Assembly (NCBI GenBank): GCA_000697355.1
Contig: JNEN01001223.1
Coordinates: 50,887-114,886, forward strand
Length of the DNA stretch: 64,000 nt
Source: Syncephalastrum monosporum B8922
Taxonomy: Eukaryota; Mucoromycota; Mucoromycetes; Mucorales; Syncephalastraceae
Direction of reading: 5' to 3'
Shown piece by piece: positions 12,975-23,985 of this stretch. The position numbers and the translations under genes are program-made. The notes below the pieces were generated by a model, which saw only the letters and a program-made list of their open reading frames with translations, did no database searches and was not told the DNA's origin. Each line of letters begins with the position of its first letter. The first letter of the stretch is position 1.

Positions 12975-12980
12975 AATAAA
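12975..12980 (+). terminator. Poly(A) signal of transketolase
   Basis: AATAAA lies 32 nt downstream of the transketolase TAA, in AT-rich sequence. This is the canonical polyadenylation hexamer in a fitting position. Confidence 0.6.
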
Positions 12981-13528
12981 ATACAACCCTCCAGTATCTG
13001 TGCTTACTTTAGTTATAACCAAATAAGCGTTAATGCTTCTGAGCTCTGGTGTGCTGCGGGAAAGGAACAAAGTCGACTGAAAGAAGATGATTTGTCGAAA
13101 TAACCGAAGATCATGCTGTCGCTTGCTATTACTAGGCGTATCTACCGCGCGCCACCACGGGTTGTCAGCTTATCAAATAGATTTCGTCCGGATTCTGTGC
13201 TATAGAAAGCATTGTACGCAACATCACAAAACTAGAACGTCATGCAAATCCGCAAGCGGGTACCCTCGACTGTTCTGGAGCGTCAAATAGCGAGACGCAC
13301 CTGCACATGTAACCACCATCATATATATTCTCACTATGTCGAGTCGTCTAAAAGTACCACGTTATATGATACATAGCCTAAGGCTAGAACTGATTTGTTA
13401 GGAAGAATTGGTGAGGCCGTCGTTGAGAACAACATATGTTTAGAAAGGTGACCTGCAGCAATTGTGGTTATAAACGATATCCCCGCACAATTGTTTCTCC
13501 CTCTTTTTTTTTTTTTGTTAATAGAGAC

Positions 13529-15796
13529 ATGCCAAAGTCAAAAGGTGCCATTTCGAAAAAGATGGCACGGCCCATCGCCGGCACGCGCTTCCATTTCCAA
13601 AAGGCGATCGCTCAGCAGCTGTCTAAATTAATCGAGGACTGCACAGAGGACGATTTGGCGCAATTGCTCGAGACACCAAGGCAAGCCTGTCACGGCGAGT
13701 TTGCTCTGCCCGCCGCACGCGTCAAGGCACTATTGAAGTCCAAGCCTTGTCCAGGTGACTTCACGCAGGAGCTGGAGAAAAGGGTACTAGTAGTAAAGTG
13801 CTACTGAAGCTTTATCTTATGAAAGCCCAGTTTAAGCCAGACACCATGATCGAGCGAGTGACAGCCACAGGGGGTTTCCTCAATTTCGGTGTACGCCAGT
13901 CCGAGTACATTCGGCAAACGCTGCTACAGGTCTACGCAGAACGCGAACACTATGGCTGGGCCCATCACACAAAGAAGCAAAAGCGAGTCTGCATCGACTT
14001 TAGCTCGCCCAATATCGCCAAGCCCTTTCACGCGGGCCATCTTCGAAGTACCATTCTCGGCAGCTTTTGCCAACGGATCCATCAAGCCATGGGTTACACC
14101 GTCGTCGCAAGCAATTATCTGGGAGACTGGGGAAAACAATTCGGTACATAAGCTCTCTCCTCACATGGGCAAGCACACTCTAACTCGCGTTCTTACCCGT
14201 GCAGGCCTGCTAGCTGTCGGTTTTGAAAAGTATGGCAGCTCAACCGAGCTCGAGCGAGATCCCGCCCGTCATCTTTACGATGTCTACGTGCGCATAAACG
14301 CAGATGCAAAAGCCGACCCAACAGTGTCAGAACAAGCGGATGATTTCTTCCGTCGCATGGAACAAGGTGTCTATTGCTGCCTATACGCGTACGAAGACAC
14401 ATACTTACACATCCCCTGTATAATGTAGGTGATCAGGAAGCGCTGTCGTTGTGGCAAAAATTCAGGCAACAAAGCATCGATTCGTATCAGTCCATCTATG
14501 ATCGTCTCGGTATTCGCTTTGATGAATATACGGGCGAGTCACAGGTGCGCGATAGGATCCCCGAGGTCTACCGCATCCTTGAAGAGCGCAAGCTGTTAAT
14601 CACCGAAGGAGATGCCACATTCGTCGACCTCACCGAGTATGGTCTGGGCAAACCCGTCATCCGCCGTCAGAACGGCACCGGCCTCTATCTCACGCGCGAT
14701 CTCGCCCATCTCTTGAGCAGAGATCATGACAAGATGATCTACGTCGTCGGCGAGAGTCAGGCGTACTACTTTCGCCAGCTTTTCCAAATATACAATCTCA
14801 TGTTTCCCAACAACACGACCGAGCGTGTCCATATCGGCTTTGGTAATGTCCAAGGCATGTCCACCCGCCAGGGCACGGCTGTGTTTCTAGAAGATATTCT
14901 CAATACAGCCCAATCTAAGCTTCTGGACATCCTAAAGGAGATACCGCACAAGTACGACGAGATAGTGGAAAAAGGCATTGATTCCAAGGAAGGGCACATT
15001 GTCGGACCGCACGCTGCAGAGTTTATTGCCGACCGGCTCGGCACATCGAGCGTGATTATCCAGGATATGGCGGCGCGGAGGCAAAAGAGCTACAAATTTG
15101 CATGGGACCGTATGACCGACCCCCGAGGTGACACTGGCGTGTTCCTGCAGTACGCTCACGTCCGCATATGCGGGTAAGAGAAAAGATTCACCTTGCTGGT
15201 GGTACTAGATGCATTCCTGGACAAATTTTTTTTCAGGATTGAACGAAAAGCCAACATACGCGTCACAAACCAGTGCAAAACGGAGCGACTTCAGGAGGCA
15301 GAAGCATTTGAACTAGCACAGTTGATCTCCTTGTTTCCCGACGTCGTGCAGACTGCGTTCGACACATTAGAGCCATGCACGGTCGTTGTCTACCTGTTTC
15401 GGCTCGCGCACCTCATCAGTCAGACCAACTACCGTCTGCGCGTGAAGGACATGGACAACGACGTTGCGGAAGCCCGCATGCTTCTATTCTGGGCGGCCCG
15501 GACCACCCTCGAGTAAGGAGACTAACGTGACGTCGACTACGCAAAACTGATTTTCGGTGCCCTCTGTCCCTGAACGCGTCTGCGCATCTCGCACACGCTC
15601 ACGCTCACGCTCACGCAAACTTCTGTGTCTCTTCTCTTTTTTTTTGTTTTTTTTTTTTTTTTCGCTTATTTGTGCATGTGAATGCGTCGTGCTGTGATGC
15701 GTGGACGCGCAACGGGGGTTCTCTTCAAATTTTTTTTTTTTTTCGTGCAGGAATGGTTTGCGACTTGTCGGTATCGAACCACTTGAACGCATGTAG
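13529..15796 (+). CDS. Arginyl-tRNA synthetase
   Basis: Class I synthetase that charges tRNA-Arg. Six exons: 13529-13783, 13831-14143, 14205-14366, 14429-15173, 15237-15512, 15751-15796; 598 residues, similar to yeast Rrs1. The HIGH-type motif is FHAGH in [12 protein letters not shown], followed by [21 protein letters not shown] across intron 2. The KMSKS equivalent is GMSTRQGT. The C-terminal DALR anticodon-binding domain contains [18 protein letters not shown]. The last exon is only 46 nt behind a 238-nt intron, but it encodes [14 protein letters not shown], the conserved C-terminus (yeast-like NGM-LLGL-PVERM), so a stop at 15514 in the unspliced frame is not the real end. The frame is open 31 codons upstream of the ATG, ending in a T-tract plus AATAG that looks like a 3' splice site, so an upstream exon or dual targeting cannot be excluded. 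Confidence 0.93.
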
Positions 15797-16675
15797 ACAC
15801 AGCTGCAGGGTAGAAACGGATGGACACGAGCAGAAAGAAACAGAAGTAGCCCGCCCACGCGACACCAGGGGAAGCAGCAGATAGATGCGAGTGGATATAT
15901 GCGAATGCTGTCCAATATTCAGCGACAGCAGACATTTGTATATACTCTGTTAAGATGCACCCAATATAAGAAGAGCATGTATACAGCAGTAACAAAAACA
16001 TGATCCCAAAAATATTGCCATAATTATTAGAATTTAGCTTATGCCATGATGATGACACATTGCTGATCTTTTTGCGCCTGCCTGCAGCACTTCCGGCTCT
16101 ATATGTTGGGGACGGCGTTTTGCATAGCCTGGTATCATGTTATGATATTTACTGAAGAAAGAACCCGGACTGAAATGAAGGTATCGAATAAAAAAGAAGG
16201 AAAAAAATATAAGATAATGACAACTGCAAACATGGCGAGTCGCATGGTGTGACAAGGTCGATCTCATTCGCTGAATGGGGTACAGACGTGCATATCACAC
16301 ACTCATACCACCCTCACACATACAGACACAGCAGGCTCGGAAACACAATGGAATTAGGGGAGAACTTTTATTGAGATGATGTGGTGATACCCGCGCGCTC
16401 TCGCGAGTGGCGACGCTCGAAGAGGCGGGGGGCGTTGCCTTAATAAGGAGTTGACCAATTGATGAAAAAGTTATACAACGAACAAATACCAGAAAAAAGG
16501 GGGTTTACGATTTAAGGATGAAGGGTGGTCAACGACAGCGACACATATCAAACCTCAGTAGCTCAAATATCTCTTAACCTCTTTTCTTCTGTAACTTGCT
16601 ATCACTCTTTCCCCTTCCCCTTCATTCAGCCACTTTTACATCTATCTTCAATTATTCGTACACTCTATTATCCTG
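15797..16675. other. Intergenic region
   Basis: 3' flank of the ArgRS gene and promoter of the serine-rich membrane protein gene. A CT-rich tract runs from about 16570 to 16660, just ahead of the next ATG. No gene seen. Confidence 0.45.
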
Positions 16676-17818
16676 ATGTCGGATGACAGCACTTCGTCGC
16701 CCTCCTCAGAAAACACGAGTAACACCAGCACAAGGGGCAACTATGGGAGCACGATCCGATCCCAGAGCAACGTAGGCACCCATAATAGCAGTAGCCGCCA
16801 GAGCAGCTCACCGGCCCTCCACGTATCTCCGAGACGGCGCCCCACCACGCGCCGCTTACGACGCCCTCGCTCGTCCGCCCACTACGATAACAGCACGACG
16901 AGTGCCAGCAGCCGCCTCAGCGTTGTCTCACAATGGTCAACCATGACCCGGCAACGATGGCGCCAAAGTGCGCTTTTCCTGTTTCGCAACAAACGCAAGA
17001 CATATCCGCCGGCCTCCACCGTGCTCGAGGATGAAAAGCGGCGGTTTACGCATTCCCAAAAGCGCGGCAAACTCAAACAGAGACACAGCCTGGCTGGCAT
17101 CCTCCAGAACTTGACGCAGCAACCGCAGGCAGCACATAGCAACAAGCCGTCGGTGCGGTCGTCCATGCTACTACACATGTTTGAGGACGACGACAGCCCG
17201 CCCGAAATCTTGTATTACGACGATGACCGCTCAAGGTCGTCGACCCTGTCCTCCCGCCAGTGCATGCTTGATCCGCCGCCCCCACCGCCACCGCTTCCAC
17301 CTGCAGTCGCCTCTGCAGCAGGCATGCGACGCAGCGACGGCCTTTGGTTCTACAGCTGGGTCGAGCAGCACAACCAGAAAAACAAGCACAAGGCCATCCC
17401 CATCTATCACCCGCCCCCCACCATATCCAGCCTCTCGTCCCAGTCCAAGCGCGAGCTCACGGTTACCCAGCCCTATCGGTTCTCTGCATTCTGGCAGAAC
17501 GCACTGGGCCATGGCAAGCACGAGATCGAGGTCATGAACGGCAGGCCGTCCCTCGCCTCGGCTCAACCCGCCCATCCCTGTGCGACCCATGCGTGCCTCT
17601 TTTTGTTTGGCTTCTTGTTCTGTCCGCTGTGGTGGGTCGGTGCCTGGATGCACCTCCGTCGCCGCGCGCCGCGTCACGAGCTCCTCCCCCAAGCGTCGGT
17701 CGCATTCGCCACGCCGCGGTTGCTAGGTCAGCTCAATTGCTGGATGTCCGCGTTTAGTCTCCTCGTCGTGCCTGTCATTGTCGGTCTCGCCATATGGTAC
17801 GATCGCAGCTATACCTGA
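16676..17818 (+). CDS. Serine-rich protein with two C-terminal membrane segments
   Basis: Intronless 380-residue protein. Residues 1-60 are Ser/Thr/Asn-rich, 60-150 are Arg/Lys-rich, and a PPPPPPPLPP run occurs near residue 205. Only the last 80 residues look folded: a hydrophobic segment CLFLFGFLFCPLWWVGAWM near residues 305-323, a basic loop MHLRRRAPRHE, and a second segment SAFSLLVVPVIVGLAIWY close to the end. This resembles the serine-rich fungal proteins whose conserved region is an aromatic C-terminal membrane hairpin; I know no established function. It is probably a tail-anchored or hairpin membrane protein with a long cytosolic regulatory region (inferred). The start follows a CT-rich leader and is the first ATG of the frame. 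Confidence 0.75.
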   Translation: MSDDSTSSPSSENTSNTSTRGNYGSTIRSQSNVGTHNSSSRQSSSPALHVSPRRRPTTRRLRRPRSSAHYDNSTTSASSRLSVVSQWSTMTRQRWRQSALFLFRNKRKTYPPASTVLEDEKRRFTHSQKRGKLKQRHSLAGILQNLTQQPQAAHSNKPSVRSSMLLHMFEDDDSPPEILYYDDDRSRSSTLSSRQCMLDPPPPPPPLPPAVASAAGMRRSDGLWFYSWVEQHNQKNKHKAIPIYHPPPTISSLSSQSKRELTVTQPYRFSAFWQNALGHGKHEIEVMNGRPSLASAQPAHPCATHACLFLFGFLFCPLWWVGAWMHLRRRAPRHELLPQASVAFATPRLLGQLNCWMSAFSLLVVPVIVGLAIWYDRSYT

Positions 17819-17823
17819 TTCTG

Positions 17824-17868
17824 ACTCTCTCTTTCTTTCTTTCTTTCTTTGTCTCTCTCTCTCGTCCT
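17824..17868. repeat. CTTT/CT simple repeat
   Basis: Just after the stop of the serine-rich gene there is a CT-repeat, a run of TTTC units and another CT-repeat. It is a low-complexity 3' UTR microsatellite. Confidence 0.7.
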
Positions 17869-18084
17869 ATCGCACCCGATTGCTTGCAGTCGCAGCACCT
17901 GAATAGCTATATAGTGGTATAGTAGTATAGTCATAGTCATAGTAGCCAATTTATCTCGCCCTAGAAAGTCCTCTTGGCATGTAAAAGTAGTCGAGTTTCT
18001 TCAGATGAAGCGTCGTTTATGTACATAATATGTGATTGAATTGCTTTCTGTCCTTTTTTTTCGTGAATGCTGGTATGTGAGTAT

Positions 18085-18436
18085 TTAGAGATTACGGTTG
18101 CCCCGATCCTTGCTGCGTTCCAGGGCTGTGTTGAAATGACACACAGTCAGTACAAGTATGCACGCCCATCCCTATTGACTTACGGTTGTAGTGCAAAAGC
18201 TTCTCGATCAAATCCACATGCGTCAGGACCATACGGCGGCAGCAGTAGCGCTTCAGACCAAGAGCATCGAGCGCCTCACTATTTGAACAGGATCGCAATA
18301 AATCAAAATGCTACTTGAAAAACAAAAAGATGACGCCCTACCCTTCGGTGTATTCGGCCTGCAACAGCGACAGGTAGTTGTCCCATTTGTTGCCAATGAC
18401 TTTGCCGCAGGAGAAACAGCGCACAGGAATGATCAT
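18085..18436 (-). CDS. RPB10: RNA polymerase I/II/III shared subunit RPB10
   Basis: Small zinc-binding subunit common to all three nuclear RNA polymerases. Three exons on the minus strand: 18436-18342, 18278-18184, 18125-18085; 76 residues. It begins [12 protein letters not shown] (first zinc cysteine pair, C7 and C10), continues [16 protein letters not shown], and after intron 1 has [15 protein letters not shown] (second cysteine pair) and [16 protein letters not shown]. Exon 3 supplies [13 protein letters not shown], where yeast ends HYNPLEKRD. Intron 1 (63 nt) starts GTAGGG; intron 2 (58 nt) starts GTAAGT. The gene is easy to miss because no single frame exceeds 70 codons of it. It lies tail-to-tail with the serine-rich gene and head-to-head with the F-BAR gene. 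Confidence 0.95.
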
Positions 18437-18789
18437 TGGGAAGTGGAGAAGGAAAGGATATTCGAATTGAAACGAAATTGGGAGCCGTCAAGCGGTCCAT
18501 GCCTGGCTGTGGCTTAGCGTGTGTTATGCAGCACTTCTTATTATACAGACGCCCTGCCATCTGCACCTGCTGTGAGAGAGCTCCGAGACTATGCCCTTTC
18601 CTCCATTCTTGGGCCACAAGACCATGCAGTCAGTGGTTCGATGCGGAAGTCGAGTGGGGCATGCCAAAAAGACGGGTCATGTTTACAACTTGCCTTTTTT
18701 GGGACATGCGAAGACAGAGAGCAAGAGGTTCTGCTTGAACAAAGAATACAAACGCTTGTCTCTTTCTCTTTTTTAACGATCCACAAAAA

Positions 18790-20822
18790 ATGACCGAAGG
18801 CGTCCACGCTTCCAAGACCTTTGCCAACAACTTTTGGGTAGCCGTCTAAGCAATACAATATTTCCGAACAAAAATGGTTCTAACATAGCTGTTTAGGGCA
18901 AAGAAGACGCCGGTTATGAAGTACTGACCCAGAAACTCAACGCATCTAAGAAAACTTGCGAAGACCTCAAGACACTCTACAGCTTCAAGTAAAGACTCAC
19001 GGCGCACATATCACGATAGTAACCTTTTCTGACCATTAGACAGGGCTTCTCTTCATGAAGATATCGCGAAAAAGATCCTCAAGCATACCAAGACCGACCT
19101 CGGCCGAGACGAAACGGGGTAAAAACACACAGAGAGAGAGAGAGGACACCAATATCCGAAAGACAGAAACAATGCTTAACCCCATCCTAGGACGCTGCAG
19201 GCCCTGCTCGGAGCTGTACACCGCGAGATGGAATTTGCCGCTCAAGCAAACTTTGAGCTCGCACAAAAGATCCGCAAGAATCTCGAGTTATCCTTGGATA
19301 ATTTTATCGTGGAGCACAAGGACCGCCGTAAACTGGCAAGTGATTGTATCCTTGTTCTCTCTTCTTTCTTCCCTTTCCTTCTCATACCCTCTGTTTATAG
19401 ATACAAACCAGCGTCGACCGAGCCCATCGCAACAAGCAGCTGCACCAAGGCCAGGTCGCCAAGGCGAAAGAAAAGTACGAGGCCGAGTGCGCCAAGCTGG
19501 TCAGTCTCGAGCACCAGCTCGAGTCTGCCAATGTGCGCGAGGCAGAAAGACTTCGCATCAAAACAGACAAAAGTCAGAATGAGATTCGGACACTCGGTAA
19601 GTAACAAACGATTAGTTTGAACATGCTTTCTGATAGCGTGTGGCGTAGAGCGTGAATACCAGAGTGCATGTACGAAGCTCAGCCAGGCGGTCACGATATG
19701 GAACGGTGAATGGAAAGCAGCATGCGACGTAAGCTAGAAGATTGGTGGGCTCTCCACGAAGGGTGGCTCATACACTATATAAAGCGCTTTCAAGAAATGG
19801 AAGAAAAGAGAATTGAATTCCTGCACCACAGCCTGTGCGTCTATGTCAATATACTCTCCACTGCATCTGGGCAAGATCAAGAGGTAAATGACATACACCC
19901 TTAGGAACCAGAAAGATTGACATATATATAGTCCTACGAACGCGTTTGGAAGTCCTTGGATGAGTTCAATGTCAAGTCAGACATAGATCAATTTATCAGC
20001 GAAAAGGGCACAGGGCCCATGATCCCAGGTGAGCCCTAATCAGGGTTGCCATGCCAAACTTTATCTTCCTGACCCTGTCTTTCCTCTTTTTCAGAGGCAC
20101 CTATCTTTGTGAGCTACTTTGACGACCCGGCCAAGACACTCCCTCGATTCCAAGTTGCCCAGTTCGACGAGGACACCAGACCGCCCGTGAGGCGCAAAGC
20201 AAGCGTGAGTCGGCAAGTCAGTGTCGAACGCAAGTCGAGTGTCAAACCACGCACACCTTCCATCCTCAAAAAACCTGCACTCGCACCCATCGACCCCAAC
20301 GTCTCTTTACCTTCATCAACTGGCTCATCACCCACCATCGCGTCCAAGTCACGTAGCTTCTTTTACACCGAGCCAGAAGAGGAAGCACCACCCAAGAAAC
20401 CTGCTCCGGCACGGTCCAACAGCATCCGCAGATCGTATCACGAGCAAGATGAAGTCATTGATGCCAATACCCAGGTCGTGTTTTCGGTCGGGCACAATAT
20501 GTTCGAGGTCGACCACAAGGAACAGGCGAAAAGACCCCACAACTCGCCGCGCAGTGTACACCAAACCGAGGAGGCATTCCACCAGTCTATTCATGGCCTG
20601 CTGCAGGAGCTGGGTGTCCAGCCTGCGCATAGCAGTAACAGCAGTAGCCATAGCAGTCTTTTTGGGAGCAGTAAAGGCGATGGTACAAGTAGCCGGCGGT
20701 ATGGAGATGATACGCGGCAGAGACACCTCCCGCCTGTGCCTGGACCTCGCGCGTTCCCACAGCAGACGAGGTCGAGGATGTATTCAGGATATGCAGAGAA
20801 TGATAATTACTATCTGAGATAA
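18790..20822 (+). CDS. F-BAR domain protein (Cdc15/Imp2/Hof1-like)
   Basis: Nine exons: 18790-18837, 18897-18988, 19044-19118, 19191-19335, 19401-19596, 19649-19728, 19785-19883, 19932-20028, 20095-20822; 519 residues. The N-terminal half is an F-BAR domain: TFANNFWGKEDAGYEVL, CEDLKTLYSFK, ETGTLQALLGAVHREME, EWKAACDRFQEMEEKR, and a helix ending LDEFNVKSDIDQFI. Such domains form curved dimers on plasma membrane and, in Cdc15/Imp2/Hof1, organise the cytokinetic ring. The tail (about 280-519) is disordered, Ser/Pro/Arg-rich and probably phosphorylated, ending in YYLR. No SH3 domain follows, unlike Cdc15 and Hof1, so it is either a tail-only paralogue or has lost SH3. Intron 4 (19336-19400) uses a GC donor, GCAAGT. 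The first exon is just 48 nt. Confidence 0.88.
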
Positions 20823-21311
20823 ACAAAGAGTCCTTTCATACAGTATAGCTCTGTGCGACTCTGTCTTGACCAAGTGGTTTTCACTCCATTACTATAAGGG
20901 CTCGCCTGACAAGAAGAGAGCTTCAGGTTCAGTTTGCACAGTTTGCGCGGTTGCTGCTTCTACTAAGAGATGGAAATAGGGCAAAGTGAGGATACAGTAT
21001 ATCCCGAACATTTAATTCACTCACTACAGATAGTAAGGCCGAATGAGAACAGGGCACATCACAAGGTAAACGGAGCATGGGTGTAGAGAGCAAGATGCTT
21101 GTTTATCAACGAATTCGTTCACTGTTATCCGAGATAAAAAAAGAAAAAAAAACCAAGATGGAAGCATGAACAGCATGAATAAAACAGGTGGTGTGTAGGG
21201 TAATTTTGCAATTCAGAGGCCGCAAGGCGCGCGCAGTTTCCCAGAATGGGACGGACCGTATCGGGAAGGTCAAGGTGCTTGCAGGACAACCTCCTCTTCC
21301 CCACATCAGAA
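20823..21311. other. Intergenic region, F-BAR to eL20
   Basis: Contains the F-BAR 3' flank and the eL20 promoter. I see no additional coding frame and no clear TATA close to the eL20 start. Confidence 0.4.
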
Positions 21312-22066
21312 ATGGCTAGAGTAAGTCATCCACCAACACCACCGCATCCGTTCGCAACGTGAACGGATGGATGGATGCATCGATGGATGGATAGAGAGAC
21401 TGACCTATTTTTCCTTTTTTTTCCCGTATCCTTAGTTCCACGAGTATCAGGTGAGAACTCCCTCCATTCCGAATTGCCCATTCCCCAATGCGATGATGCC
21501 CATGACTTCATCCACGACGCCTACTGGGTACAACAAACAGACAGCTCATATTCAATAAATAGGTGGTCGGTCGTAAGCTCCCTTCGGAGCAGGAGCCCCA
21601 GCCCAAGCTGTACCGCATGCGTGTCTTTGCTCCCAACGTCGTGGTTGCCAAGTCTCGCTTCTGGTACTACTTGAAGAAGCTCCGCAAGGTCAAGAAGGCC
21701 AACGGCGAGATTGTCTCGATTAACGAAATCCTCGAGAAGCGCCCCACGCTCATCAAGAACTTTGGCATCTGGATCCGCTACGACTCGCGCTCGGGCACCC
21801 ACAACATGTACAAGGAGTACCGTGGCCTGTCCCGCGTCGAGGCCGTCGAGACCTGCTACCAGGACTTGGCTGCCCGCCACCGTGCCCGTTTCTCGTCCGT
21901 CCAGATCATCCGCGTCGCTGAGGTCAAGGCCGCTGACGTCCGTCGCCAGTACATCAAGCAGCTCCTCGACCCCAAGCTTGCTTTCCCCCTGCCCCACCGC
22001 GTCAAGCGCCAGGACAAGGCCCGCCGCGCTGTTTTCATTGCTCAGCGCCCCACTACTTTCTACTAA
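21312..22066 (+). CDS. RPL20: 60S ribosomal protein eL20 (L18a/L20)
   Basis: Large-subunit ribosomal protein. Three exons: 21312-21320 (9 nt, M-A-R), 21436-21450 (15 nt, F-H-E-Y-Q) and 21563-22066; 175 residues, equal to the family's usual length. The spliced N-terminus reads MARFHEYQVVGRKLP, matching yeast MAHFKEYQVIGRRLP. The body has [49 protein letters not shown] and the C-terminal RPTTFY. The 15-nt microexon is needed to obtain the conserved FHEYQ. Donors are GTAAGT and GTGAGA; acceptors are CTTAG and ATAG. Codon use is strongly biased to C-ending codons, as expected for high expression. Early introns in ribosomal protein genes are typical in fungi. A poly(A) signal lies just downstream. 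Confidence 0.96.
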
Positions 22067-22092
22067 GTCCGTTGTGCTTGGTAGATGTGTGT

Positions 22093-22098
22093 AATAAA
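22093..22098 (+). terminator. Poly(A) signal of eL20
   Basis: AATAAA 27 nt after the eL20 stop codon, in a position suitable for cleavage and polyadenylation. Confidence 0.6.
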
Positions 22099-22360
22099 AC
22101 TCCCGTCTTCCTTTCTTCATGTCAATCAACGTGCCATTCGTTAAACAGAGAGATACTCAGGATCCGGTAATGGTATATGGGGTTGGACTAGACCGTGTAC
22201 ATCACCCTGGCTGTTACAATTAACAATGCGTTGCCATGATACCGGTCATTATGTTTAGCATAGTTTCTGGGTAAGTAAATACAACTTCTATATTTTATTG
22301 ACATGTATTAGATCGGTGGTCGATCAAAGAGTATATATGAATTGATGCTAGTTGAGTGGT

Positions 22361-23985
22361 TTAGTGGACACCGTTGACACCGTTAGTGCCTTTGGTACCA
22401 TTGATACCATTGCCATTGCCAACGTGGTTCTCTGCAGCCGCTTCACGGATGACCGTGGCGAGACGTCGCAGCGCCTCGTTCATTTGCTCGTAGTTCACGG
22501 CGCTGTAGGACACACGGATGTAAGGCGTCGCGTCCTTCAAGGGCATGAATGCCACGCCTGGCACCGCAATGACCTTGTTCTTGACCGCCTTGCTGAGCAC
22601 GAGGTCAAACGAGTCGGTGATGCCGCCCAACAGCTGAATCCACACGAACATGCCCGAGTCAGGCACAGCCCACTCAGCCAGACCTTTGAGGTGGCGATCG
22701 AGGCACTCGACAAACATGTCACGCTTCTCCTTGTAGAAGGCGGACACCTTGTCTACATGCTGCAAGAAACCCTCCAAACCCCATCGGTGCAAGAGCTCGT
22801 AAGCCATGAGCTGCGTGACACCCGCCGGCTGGAGGTTGGTCACCATGGTGTGCATGTTCATGCGCTCCAGTAGCACCTTGGGGCCGGTTGCCCAGCCCAG
22901 ACGAATGCCCGACGACAGAATCTTGCTCATACTGTCCAGGCGGAGGACACGACCGTCGACATCCATGGAAAAGTACGAAGGAATGCGCTTCGCGCCAAAC
23001 TGAACAGAAATGGCGTCAAAACGGTCCATCTTACATGTCCTGTTTCCTTCTTTTTTTCTTTCCTTACCTGGAGATAGTAGTATGGATCATCTTCAATGAT
23101 CATCACGTCATATTTGCGGCAAACCTCGTAGGCCTTCTGCTTGCGCTCCAAAGTGGCACTCACACCGGTCGGGTTACCGCCGACCGGCACAGTATAAATC
23201 ACCGAGGGACGGGGTTGGTCCTTTTTGCCAGACGGGTTTGACTCGGGCCAGTTTGCGAGCACCTCTTCGAGCGACTCGGGCACAATGCCGTGTGCGTCCG
23301 TCGCAACAGGCACCAGATCCACGGGCTGTGTTTCCAGGAAAGAAAGTGCGCCGGTGTAGGTCGGCTTCTCTGCAAGTAGTGCGTGACCGGGCTCACAGAA
23401 CATCTCGAGGGCCTATTCTCTGGTGTTATCTCTCTAGTATGCTTCATTCCTCTGTATTCATAATTGCCTTGGTCAATAGGTCCTGAGAGCCAGGGCCGAT
23501 AGTAAGGTCAAAGTCGACAGGAGGCGCGTGCTCATGGGTTTGTAAGTCGCGGAGCCATTGGTTAAGTGGTGGTAGACCCGTCTATCAAGGCGTGAGAAAT
23601 TAGAAATCAGAAAACAAAACTTTATTCGGTCAATGACAGCATACCGTCAAGTCATAGGACAACGAGCGTTGAAAGAGGTCACTGTCAACGTCGATCGTCT
23701 CGCCCGTCTTCAGCTTAATGGACATGCCCGCGAAGGGGAACGTCTGAGGGTTGGGCTGACCAGCTCCCAGCGAAATCTAGCAGCGAGTTGTCAGATTCCC
23801 CCTGTCTATCAAATGCATGACTCATTTTTGCAGATGTTACCATATCCTTGCAATTCATGTATGGCATCAGGGCACGAACTATAAGGTATATGTAAGTCCA
23901 TACGTCCTATAGGAATTTTCCTCAACGTACTGGCCGAGGGGTTACGTGCTTTGCTGCGCGCGCTCAGAAATTTTTGGTAATCCAT
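22361..23985 (-). CDS. PLP aminotransferase, Aro8/2-aminoadipate (KAT II) group
   Basis: Fold-type I aminotransferase acting on aromatic amino acids and/or 2-aminoadipate or kynurenine. Six exons: 23985-23931, 23878-23841, 23776-23645, 23581-23468, 23412-23068, 22999-22361; 440 residues. N-terminus MDYQKFLSARSKARNPSA joins a 38-nt exon giving IRALMPYMNCKDM, then ISLGAGQPNPQTFPF, which is the classic opening of this family. Further landmarks are DLTIGPGSQDLLTK, VPVGGNPTGVSA, IIEDDPYYYLQ, and the PLP lysine in LRLDSMSKILSSGIRLGW (K254). The C-terminal YIRVSYSAVNYEQMNEA is conserved; the last 20 residues are an Asn/Gly-rich tail. Intron 4 (23467-23413) appears to be GC-AG, since no GT donor fits. 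No mitochondrial presequence is evident, so it is probably cytosolic. Exact substrate is not decidable by eye. Confidence 0.92.

Noticed and set aside
13436..13528. 31-residue N-terminal extension of ArgRS (MFRKVTCSNC...) as a mitochondrial presequence
   Set aside because: It includes a translated T-tract (FFFFF) ending in a 3' splice-like AATAG; more likely leader or intron. Not excluded for a dual-targeted form.
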